From Bacillota bacterium (GTDB taxonomy: Bacteria; Bacillota; Bacilli; Alicyclobacillales; Alicyclobacillaceae), in assembly GCA_021816665.1 (NCBI GenBank), contig JAKAXI010000064.1, positions 3,705 to 8,884 of the forward strand: a stretch of DNA of 5,180 bases. The letters run 5' to 3'. Positions 1 to 5,180 of the stretch are shown one piece after another. Positions within the stretch are counted from its first letter, which is position 1. Every line of letters begins with the position of its first letter. Below the pieces are notes generated by a model. That model was not told the origin of the DNA. It searched no databases and saw only the letters and a program-made list of their open reading frames with translations. The position numbers were made by a program, and so were the translations under genes.

Positions 1-1
1 C

Positions 2-88
2 CGCGTGTCGCGGCACATTCGCACCCGGGTTTGTGCCCTGTTAGAGAGCGGCACCGTCGTCACGCCATACAGGGGTGTCATAAATTGA
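2..88 (+). CDS. Possible C-terminal tail of an upstream gene (unidentified, partial)
   Basis: One plus-strand frame is open from the left edge to a TGA at 86-88, giving 28 residues that end in TPYRGVIN. The stop falls on the first bases of the 87-110 hairpin, which is where a gene end is often found. I do not recognise the protein, and 28 codons are too few to prove coding. A second plus frame is also open from position 1 to a TAA at 133-135, but it runs through the hairpin and ends in the AT-rich block, so it is less likely. It may equally be non-coding. Confidence 0.25.
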   Translation, partial: RVSRHIRTRVCALLESGTVVTPYRGVIN

Positions 89-110
89 AGAGTGGGTTGC
101 CCCACTCTTC
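87..110. terminator. Perfect 10-bp hairpin, terminator-like but without a clear U-tract
   Basis: The arm GAAGAGTGGG (87-96) pairs perfectly with CCCACTCTTC (101-110) around a TTGC tetraloop (97-100). On the plus strand it is followed by GCGCCACAAC, which is not U-rich. Read on the minus strand, the stem is followed by AATTTATGAC, a weak U-rich tail. It may end transcription of a plus-strand gene whose stop would be at 86-88, act in the leader of a leftward transcript, or be a protein-binding or RNA-stability structure. The stem is certain from the sequence; the function is inferred. Confidence 0.5.
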
Positions 111-138
111 GCGCCACAACCTATACGAAGCTTAACCG

Positions 139-172
139 ATTATATTATATCATCGTACCCCGCACCCTGCAA
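139..172 (-). promoter_or_regulatory. Possible leftward (divergent) promoter in an AT-rich block
   Basis: Within the AT-rich stretch 139-150 the minus strand reads TATAATATAAT, giving two overlapping perfect TATAAT -10 boxes (149-144 and 144-139). Seventeen bases upstream of the first lies TTGCAG (172-167), which matches only the first three bases of the -35 consensus. A start near 137 would produce a leftward RNA carrying the 87-110 hairpin in its first 50 nt. No minus-strand gene with a ribosome binding site is visible between here and the left edge. The block may instead only help DNA melting or act as an UP-like element. Confidence 0.3.
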
Positions 173-183
173 ACCAGGACCGC

Positions 184-202
184 AGTGTGACACTTGTGCA
201 CA
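184..202. promoter_or_regulatory. Adjacent dyads over the typA promoter, operator-like
   Basis: Two short perfect palindromic elements abut: AGTGT-G-ACACT (184-194) and TGTGCACA (195-202). The first covers the -35 box and the second lies in the spacer, the usual place for a repressor operator. I cannot assign them to a known regulator. Dyads this short can arise by chance, so the regulatory role is inferred from position. Confidence 0.25.
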
Positions 203-215
203 TTGCCAATACACT
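187..215 (+). promoter_or_regulatory. Predicted sigma-A promoter of typA
   Basis: GTGACA (187-192) matches five of six bases of the -35 consensus TTGACA. After a 17-bp spacer, TACACT (210-215) matches four of six bases of TATAAT, including the most conserved first A and last T. There is no TG extension of the -10 box. Transcription would start near 221-222, giving a leader of about 112 nt before the typA start at 334. It is the best promoter-like pair I found in the upstream region and points the right way. Confidence 0.5.
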
Positions 216-318
216 AAGGGCATGTTAAGGTAAATTGTCAATATCAAATCGATCACCGAAGTCCCGCGTCGAAGTGGGTGCGGGGCGTGGAAGCATGCGC
301 TTCTTTCGGAATTCAACT

Positions 319-325
319 GAGGTGA
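319..325 (+). promoter_or_regulatory. Ribosome binding site that fixes the typA start
   Basis: GAGGTGA lies 8 nt before the ATG at 334 and closely resembles the Bacillota anti-Shine-Dalgarno complement. AAGGA (325-329) follows it and is closer to the start. In-frame starts further upstream (TTG at 235, ATG at 295) have poorer sites and would add an N-terminus that does not look like the family. Confidence 0.8.
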
Positions 326-333
326 AGGAACAG

Positions 334-2169
334 ATGAACCGACAATTTGCAGACCGGTTGCGCAACGTCGCTATCGTCGCACACGTTGACCACGGCAAGA
401 CCACATTGGTCGACCAATTGCTGCGCCAGTCCGGCCTGTTTCGCAGCAACCAGCAGCTCCAGGAGCGCGCGATGGATTCGAATGAACTCGAAAGAGAACG
501 CGGCATCACCATCTTGGCGAAAACGACAGCCATCCCGTACCACGATTTGAAGATCAACATTGTTGACACACCAGGTCATGCCGATTTCAGCGGCGAAGTG
601 GAGCGCATCGTCAAAATGGTGGACGGCGTATTACTCGTTGTCGACGCCTTCGAAGGCGTCATGCCCCAGACCAAGTTTGTCCTGCAAAAGGCTCTGGCGC
701 AAGGTCTGGCACCCATTGTGGTAGTGAATAAAATGGACCGCGAAAACGCACGTCCACAAGAAGTGGTGGACGAAGTCCTCGACTTGTTCATTGAACTTGG
801 GGCGAGCATGGAACAGTGCGACTTCCCTGTCGTGTACACGTCCGGGATCCGCGGTACGGCCTCGACAGACCCGTCAGTTATGGGTGAGAACATGGAACCG
901 CTGTTCGCAGCCATTGTGGACCACATCCCTGCGCCAAACGTAGACTCTGACGGCCCGCTGCAGTGGCAAGCGACGATGCTTGACTACAACGAATTCCTCG
1001 GGCGTATCGGCATCGGCCGCGTTGTTCGGGGTCAAATCTCACTGGGTGACACAGTCGCCATTCTCGACCGAGACGGTGGAATGCGCAAATCGCGCATCAC
1101 CAAGCTCTACACCTTCGAAGGACTGCGTCGCGTCGAGACGGAGTCAGCCAAAGCAGGAGACATTGTCGCGCTCGCCGGTCTCGGCGACATCACTGTGGGA
1201 GACACAGTGGCTGACGCGACAAACCCGGAAGCACTCGATGTTTTGACAATCGATGAACCCACACTACAGATGTCGTTTCTCGTCAACAACAGCCCATTGG
1301 CCGGACGCGAAGGTACGTACGTCACATCGCGCAAACTACGCGAGCGTTTATACGCAGAGATGGAGTCGGATGTCAGTCTGCGGGTTGAAGACACAGAAGA
1401 CGCCGATACCTTCCTGGTGTCAAGCCGCGGCGAATTGCATTTGTCAATTCTGATTGAGCGGATGCGGCGCGAAGGTTATGAGATGCAGGTGTCCAAACCG
1501 CATGTCATCGTGAAAGAGGTGGATGGTAAGCGGATGGAGCCCATCGAACGCCTTGTGGCGGATGTGCCGAACGATGCCGTCGGTGCAGTGATTGAAGCGC
1601 TCGGTGTGCGGCGCGGTGAAATGCAGGACATGACGCCATCGACCATGGGCGACACTACGCGCCTCGAGTTTTCCGTCCCTGCGCGAGGCCTGATCGGCTT
1701 TCGCAACGAGTTTCTGACGATGACGCGAGGGTATGGCACTATGCACCAATCATTCGCAGGCTACGAGCCGTGGAAAGGCGATGTGCAAACTCGCAGGCAA
1801 GGCGTCCTGGTCGCCAGCGAAAGCGGCGTCGCGACAACGTACAGCTTGCAGTCTCTCGAAGACCGCGGCGTGTTTTTTATCACCCCTGGAACTGTCGTTT
1901 ACGAGGGAATGATTGTCGGTGAGCACGCTCGCGAGAACGATCTGACGATCAACATCGTGAAACAGAAGCATATGACCAACGTTCGCTCAGCGACAAAGGA
2001 TGAGACGACGCGCCTGAAGTCCCCGCGCAACCTTTCGCTGGAGCAGGCGATCTCCTATATCGAGGACGACGAACTCGTCGAGATCACGCCACAGAACTTC
2101 CGCCTGCGCAAACGTCAACTTTCAAAGAACGCACGCGAAAAGGGCGCAAAGCAGTCTGTCACATCCTAA
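334..2169 (+). CDS. typA: Ribosome-associated translational GTPase TypA/BipA
   Basis: This 611-residue protein has the usual length for TypA/BipA, an EF-G-like GTPase that binds the 70S ribosome and is linked to stress and low-temperature growth and to ribosome assembly. The N-terminal G domain shows G1 AHVDHGKT (16-23), G2 RGIT (56-59), G3 DTPGH (78-82, with the catalytic-type His82) and G4 NKMD (132-135). A beta-barrel domain 2 follows (about 205-300), then the EF-G domain III motif RGELHLSILIERMRREGYE (365-383), domain V with RGLIGFRNEF (451-460), and the TypA-specific C-terminal domain. That last domain includes YEGMIVGE (523-530) and a basic end, FRLRKRQLSKNARE. The start at 334 follows a strong ribosome binding site and gives the family N-terminus MNRQFADRLRNVAIVAHVDH. 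The frame is open upstream to a TTG at 235, but that extension is not family-like. The G5 region reads YTSG (168-171), whereas many homologues have YASA. The gene appears monocistronic, with its own promoter and a terminator downstream. Confidence 0.97.
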   Translation: MNRQFADRLRNVAIVAHVDHGKTTLVDQLLRQSGLFRSNQQLQERAMDSNELERERGITILAKTTAIPYHDLKINIVDTPGHADFSGEVERIVKMVDGVLLVVDAFEGVMPQTKFVLQKALAQGLAPIVVVNKMDRENARPQEVVDEVLDLFIELGASMEQCDFPVVYTSGIRGTASTDPSVMGENMEPLFAAIVDHIPAPNVDSDGPLQWQATMLDYNEFLGRIGIGRVVRGQISLGDTVAILDRDGGMRKSRITKLYTFEGLRRVETESAKAGDIVALAGLGDITVGDTVADATNPEALDVLTIDEPTLQMSFLVNNSPLAGREGTYVTSRKLRERLYAEMESDVSLRVEDTEDADTFLVSSRGELHLSILIERMRREGYEMQVSKPHVIVKEVDGKRMEPIERLVADVPNDAVGAVIEALGVRRGEMQDMTPSTMGDTTRLEFSVPARGLIGFRNEFLTMTRGYGTMHQSFAGYEPWKGDVQTRRQGVLVASESGVATTYSLQSLEDRGVFFITPGTVVYEGMIVGEHARENDLTINIVKQKHMTNVRSATKDETTRLKSPRNLSLEQAISYIEDDELVEITPQNFRLRKRQLSKNAREKGAKQSVTS

Positions 2170-2208
2170 ATTCCGTGCCTCGCGCGGAGCAATTGTCTAC
2201 GTAAACAA

Positions 2209-2260
2209 CGGGGCTGTCCGAAAAGGCAATTCAATGCCTCCCCGGACAGCCCCGCGTTTT
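2209..2260. terminator. Strong branched terminator between convergent typA and pheA
   Basis: A perfect 12-bp GC-rich stem, CGGGGCTGTCCG (2209-2220) with CGGACAGCCCCG (2243-2254), encloses a 22-nt loop that can form an inner hairpin, AGGCA (2224-2228) with TGCCT (2235-2239). On the plus strand it is followed by CGTTTTATT, a usable U-tract for typA. Read on the minus strand the stem is followed by TTGTTTACGT, a weaker U-rich tail that could end the polC-pheA transcript. It lies in the 105-bp spacer between the two stop codons, as expected for a shared bidirectional terminator. I see nothing else in that spacer. Confidence 0.9.
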
Positions 2261-2274
2261 ATTGCTGCGCTGCT

Positions 2275-3195
2275 CTACTCGAGCTCAGGGAACAGCCCGA
2301 GCTGAATGATTTCGACACCCTGTGCGGTCAACGCCGCGCGCACCCTGCGCCACGCAGCCACTTCACCCGCGTGACGGGCCGAGTGCGTCCACAAGAGGTC
2401 AACGAAGAACAGATAAATTCCAAGTTGGTCGCCGACGGGGCGCGACTCGATGCGGGTCATGTCGAACCCGTTATCATACATTGGCTGCAGGGCACGCAGG
2501 AGGCCGCCCGGCACATTCGGTACGTTTGCCAGCAAAAGCGACAGCGTCCAGCGCTCACCGTCCGGGTGAACGCGCGCCACGCGCGCATCGCCAAACAGTG
2601 CGAAGCGAGTTTCGTTGCCCGTCGCGTCCTGTATCGGACGGTCTGATGCCTGCAAGTCGTACTTCGCCGCAGCGGTGCGCGTGCCGATGCCAGCTACCCG
2701 TCCGTGTCCTGCCTCGGCCACCATTTCCGCAGCTCGGGCCGTGCTCGCGACTGCCGTCTGCCGCGCCTGAGGAAGATTCGCGTGCAGCCAATGTTCGCAC
2801 TGCCCAAGTGCTTGCGGGTGTGAGTACACTTCCTCCACTTTCGTCAGGTCAGTTCCTGGCACCGTGATCAGATACTGCTCCACACGAATGCGCAAGGACG
2901 CGAGGATTTGTAGGCGCAGCGCAGCTTCACGAACAGGGTCCGGCTCGGCAGAGCGCCGTGCAACGCGCCCAAGCACGTCCCAAGTCGCCGTGACGGAGCC
3001 CTGTGCCGTGTTCTCCAGGGGTATGCAGCCGAGCACATCGCCAGATCCTGTCTCTTCATCCGCGACGGCTTGAATGACTTGCGGAATGGTCGGTTCTGCA
3101 ACGAGTTCCAGATCGCGAAGGCCAAGCACCCGCCCAAACCTGGCAGCCGCCTCATGCGAGAATGTAGCCTCTGGGCCGAGGTAGTGCAGCTTCAT
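2275..3195 (-). CDS. pheA: Prephenate dehydratase with C-terminal ACT domain
   Basis: This cytosolic enzyme of 306 residues converts prephenate to phenylpyruvate, water and CO2, the committed step of phenylalanine synthesis. It is the monofunctional form, with no chorismate mutase domain. The catalytic domain shows GPEATFSHEAA (7-17), IPLENTAQGSV (58-68), SHPQALGQCEHWL (125-137) and the hallmark TRF motif in NETRFALFG (194-202). An ACT regulatory domain follows (about 216-300), with PGGLLRAL (229-236, matching the GALL region) and IESRP (249-253). Both are known phenylalanine-binding motifs in this family, so feedback inhibition is expected. The start at 3195 is set by AGGAGGGG a few bases upstream and by the family N-terminus MKLHYLGPEATFS. 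The frame runs open to 3291, but that would overlap polC and lacks family similarity. Oddities are ENT in place of the common ENS, and a segment after TWD (71-110) that looks longer and more Arg-rich than usual. It lies 50 bp after polC on the same strand. The stop is TAG. Confidence 0.96.
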   Translation of the reverse strand: MKLHYLGPEATFSHEAAARFGRVLGLRDLELVAEPTIPQVIQAVADEETGSGDVLGCIPLENTAQGSVTATWDVLGRVARRSAEPDPVREAALRLQILASLRIRVEQYLITVPGTDLTKVEEVYSHPQALGQCEHWLHANLPQARQTAVASTARAAEMVAEAGHGRVAGIGTRTAAAKYDLQASDRPIQDATGNETRFALFGDARVARVHPDGERWTLSLLLANVPNVPGGLLRALQPMYDNGFDMTRIESRPVGDQLGIYLFFVDLLWTHSARHAGEVAAWRRVRAALTAQGVEIIQLGLFPELE

Positions 3196-3201
3196 CAAAC
3201 C

Positions 3202-3207
3202 CCTCCT
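3202..3207 (-). promoter_or_regulatory. Ribosome binding site of pheA
   Basis: On the minus strand AGGAGG, within AGGAGGGG (3207-3200), lies 6 nt before the ATG at 3195. It is a near-perfect Bacillota Shine-Dalgarno sequence and decides the start over the longer open frame. The 50-bp polC-pheA gap (3196-3245) otherwise shows no hairpin with a U-tract and no clear promoter, which favours read-through from polC. Confidence 0.85.
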
Positions 3208-3245
3208 AGGGATGGCGTCCACACATGACGAATCGAACGTGCGGA

Positions 3246-5180
3246 TCAGAACAAGGACAACTGATTGCTCTCTGGCAAACCCGTCAAACAACCCATGCCG
3301 TCGAGAATTTCGATCACGGTCTTCGACACCCGACTGCGAGTCTGTAAATCCTCGATTGACAGGAACGGTCCGTCTTCCCGAGCCTGCGCCAAGTTTGTTG
3401 CCGCAGACTCACCAACGCCAGCGATCGCTGCAAACGGCGGCAGCAGACTGTCTTCGCCAACTGTGCGAAAACGCCTAGCATCGGACTCGTAGAGGTCAAC
3501 TGGCAGGAACTTAAAGCCACGCACGACCATCTCCAGCGCGACTTCCAGGACGGTCAACAAACTCTTCTCTTTCGGTAGAGCTGCGTTTCCTTTTTGTTCG
3601 ATCTCCTCGATCTTCCGCTCGATCGCGCTGCGTCCACTCACGAGCAAAGGAATGTCAAAATCGTCTGCGCGGACTGAAAAATACGTAGCGTAAAAGGCGA
3701 GCGGGTAATGTACCTTAAACCAGGCAATGCGCATCGCCATCAGCACGTACGCCGTCGCGTGTGCTTTCGGAAACATGTACTTGATCTTCTTCCCGGACTC
3801 GATGTACCATTCCGGGACGTCAAACGAACGCATGTACTCGGCGTCTTCATCCTTGACACCTTTGCCCTTTCGGATCGACTCCATAATCTTGAAAGCTCGC
3901 CCTGGCTCGAGCCCCTTATGAATCAAATAGACCATGATGTCGTCGCGCGCGCAGATGACTTCGGACAGGGTTGCCGTCCCCGCCCGAATCAGTTCCTGTG
4001 CGTTGTTCAGCCATACGTCCGTACCGTGTGAGAGGCCAGATATGCGAACGAGTTCCGAGAATGTCGTCGGCCGCGTATCTTCGAGCATCTGGCGGACGAA
4101 CTTCGTCCCAAACTCTGGGATCGCGTAAGTTCCAGTGACCGACCGAATGTCTTTTGAGCCAACGCCGAGGGTCTCGGTGCCTTTGAACAAACCGAGCACG
4201 GCTGGGTCGTCGAGCGGGATCGTTTTCGGGTCTACACCGGTCAAGTCCTGCAGCATGCGAATGACAGTTGGGTCGTCGTGTCCAAGAATATCAAGCTTCA
4301 AGAGACAGCTCTCAAGACCGGAGTGGTAGTCAAAGTGGGTCGTGAGCGTCCCCGCGTTCTTGTCATCTGCCGGGAACTGCACAGGTGTAAAGTCGTATAC
4401 CGACACATGCGCAGGTACGACAACCTGACCCCCAGGATGCTGCCCGGTCGTGCGTTTGACGCCGGTACACCCGGTCACCAAGCGGTCGATCTCGGCGTTT
4501 CGCATCACCAACCCGCGCTCTTCTGCAAACTTGCGCACGTACCCGTACGCAGTCTTCTCGGCCACTGCGGAAATAGTACCCGCGCGAAAGACGTGGTCCC
4601 GGCCGAACAACTCTTCGGTGTACTTGTGTGCGCGAGGTTGATATTCACCGGAAAAGTTGAGGTCGATATCAGGCACCTTGTCGCCTTCAAATCCGAGAAA
4701 CGTCTCAAACGGAATGTCCTGACCGTCCTTCAGCAGCGTAGTGCCACATGAAGGACACGCTTTGCTCGGCAGGTCAAACCCGGAACCATAGCTGCCATCC
4801 TCGAAAAATTCGCTGTACTGGCAACTAGGACACAAGTAATGTGGCGGCAACGGGTTGACTTCTGTAATGTCGGTCATCGTCGCGACTAATGACGACCCGA
4901 CGGAACCGCGGCTTCCCACCAGATATCCATCCGACAGAGACTTCGTGACCAACTTATGTGCAATCAGGTAGATCACGGAAAATCCGTTCGTGATAATCGA
5001 GTGGAGTTCTTTTTGCAGGCGCTTCTCCACGATTTCCGGCAGGTTGTCGCCGTACATCCGTCGCGCCTTGCTGTACGACAGGTCGCGAATTTCATCCTCC
5101 GCTCCGTCGATCACGGGAGTGAACAACTCGGTTGGAATCGGCCGCACATCCTCGATTTGAGCTGCAATCGCTGAGATCGG
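3246..5180 (-). CDS. polC: DNA polymerase III alpha subunit, Gram-positive type PolC (C-terminal 644 residues, cut by window edge)
   Basis: PolC is the main replicative DNA polymerase of low-GC Gram-positives; B. subtilis PolC is about 1,440 residues. Here the frame is open to the right edge, so the OB, PHP and 3'-5' exonuclease regions lie outside the window. Numbering from the edge, [13 protein letters not shown] (85-97) starts the palm core. A Cys4 zinc site follows, with CPSC at 117-120 and CPSC at 142-145. The catalytic aspartates are in [16 protein letters not shown] (Asp171 and Asp173), with a third probable metal ligand in [10 protein letters not shown] (Asp297). [14 protein letters not shown] (238-251), [17 protein letters not shown] (374-390) and [16 protein letters not shown] (464-479) are strongly PolC-like. 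A helix-hairpin-helix-like stretch, [14 protein letters not shown] (581-594), and the beta-clamp binding motif QLSLF (640-644, extreme C-terminus) close the protein. The stop is TGA. A GTG at 5145-5147 is internal, not a start: codons before it continue the family sequence ([13 protein letters not shown]). I see no frameshift or lost catalytic residue. Confidence 0.98.
   Translation of the reverse strand, partial: PISAIAAQIEDVRPIPTELFTPVIDGAEDEIRDLSYSKARRMYGDNLPEIVEKRLQKELHSIITNGFSVIYLIAHKLVTKSLSDGYLVGSRGSVGSSLVATMTDITEVNPLPPHYLCPSCQYSEFFEDGSYGSGFDLPSKACPSCGTTLLKDGQDIPFETFLGFEGDKVPDIDLNFSGEYQPRAHKYTEELFGRDHVFRAGTISAVAEKTAYGYVRKFAEERGLVMRNAEIDRLVTGCTGVKRTTGQHPGGQVVVPAHVSVYDFTPVQFPADDKNAGTLTTHFDYHSGLESCLLKLDILGHDDPTVIRMLQDLTGVDPKTIPLDDPAVLGLFKGTETLGVGSKDIRSVTGTYAIPEFGTKFVRQMLEDTRPTTFSELVRISGLSHGTDVWLNNAQELIRAGTATLSEVICARDDIMVYLIHKGLEPGRAFKIMESIRKGKGVKDEDAEYMRSFDVPEWYIESGKKIKYMFPKAHATAYVLMAMRIAWFKVHYPLAFYATYFSVRADDFDIPLLVSGRSAIERKIEEIEQKGNAALPKEKSLLTVLEVALEMVVRGFKFLPVDLYESDARRFRTVGEDSLLPPFAAIAGVGESAATNLAQAREDGPFLSIEDLQTRSRVSKTVIEILDGMGCLTGLPESNQLSLF

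Noticed and set aside
1..18. Possible minus-strand gene starting at GTG/ATG near 18-24 and leaving the window
   Set aside because: There is no Shine-Dalgarno sequence and only six to eight codons are visible, so it cannot be supported.
81..237. Direct repeat TAAATTG at 81-87 and 231-237
   Set aside because: A 7-bp AT-rich match without further flanking identity is within chance expectation for a region this size.
235..333. In-frame N-terminal extension of TypA from TTG at 235 or ATG at 295
   Set aside because: The added residues do not resemble TypA, the ribosome binding sites are weak, and the ATG at 334 has a strong GAGGTGA and gives the family N-terminus.
225..926. Minus-strand open frames opposite the start of typA (225-569, 313-579, 576-926)
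   Set aside because: They mirror the conserved TypA G domain, have no recognisable domains, and are best explained as shadows of typA codon usage.
2322..2867. 181-codon plus-strand open frame opposite pheA
   Set aside because: It lies wholly antisense to a clear pheA gene, its translation is Arg/Pro/Ser-rich low-quality sequence, and such open frames are expected in GC-rich genes.
3196..3291. Longer PheA starting at 3291 inside polC
   Set aside because: It would overlap the polC coding region, lacks PheA similarity, and ignores the AGGAGGGG site that serves the ATG at 3195.
4278..4751. 157-codon plus-strand open frame opposite polC
   Set aside because: It is antisense to the conserved PolC catalytic core, which constrains that sequence fully; there is no family resemblance or good ribosome binding site.
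1..5180. CRISPR array, mobile element, tRNA, toxin-antitoxin or defence system
   Set aside because: I saw no regularly spaced repeats, transposase motifs, tRNA-like cloverleaf or small unexplained gene pair; nearly all of 334-5180 is housekeeping coding sequence.

Overview
The window reads as chromosomal core DNA from a GC-rich member of the Bacillota (Firmicutes). The main evidence is the C-terminal half of a Gram-positive-type replicative polymerase, PolC, together with strong Bacillus-like Shine-Dalgarno sequences (AGGAGGGG before pheA, GAGGTGA before typA). An Alicyclobacillus-like lineage would fit the base composition, but that is a guess. I see no mobile element, CRISPR array, tRNA or rRNA. 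I also find no convincing undescribed system: the three genes are recognisable housekeeping genes, and the open questions concern non-coding structure and gene order.

Layout. Positions 1-333 hold no complete gene. They contain a possible C-terminal tail of an upstream plus-strand gene (2-88), a perfect 10-bp hairpin (87-110), an AT-rich block with two overlapping minus-strand TATAAT boxes (139-149), and a good sigma-A-type promoter (187-215) with dyad symmetry over it. typA/bipA follows on the plus strand, with its start best placed at 334 and its stop at 2169. A 105-bp convergent spacer carries a strong branched hairpin terminator (2209-2260) that could serve both strands. On the minus strand lie pheA (3195 down to 2275) and, upstream of it, the last 644 codons of polC (5180 down to 3246, running off the right edge). 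They are separated by only 50 bp with no visible terminator, so polC and pheA are probably co-transcribed.

The genes do not form one pathway. TypA is a ribosome-associated translational GTPase, PheA commits prephenate to phenylalanine, and PolC is the main replicative polymerase. The notable point of context is that polC is followed by pheA. In Bacillus subtilis it lies directly before the rimP-nusA cluster, so the order here suggests rearrangement in this lineage.
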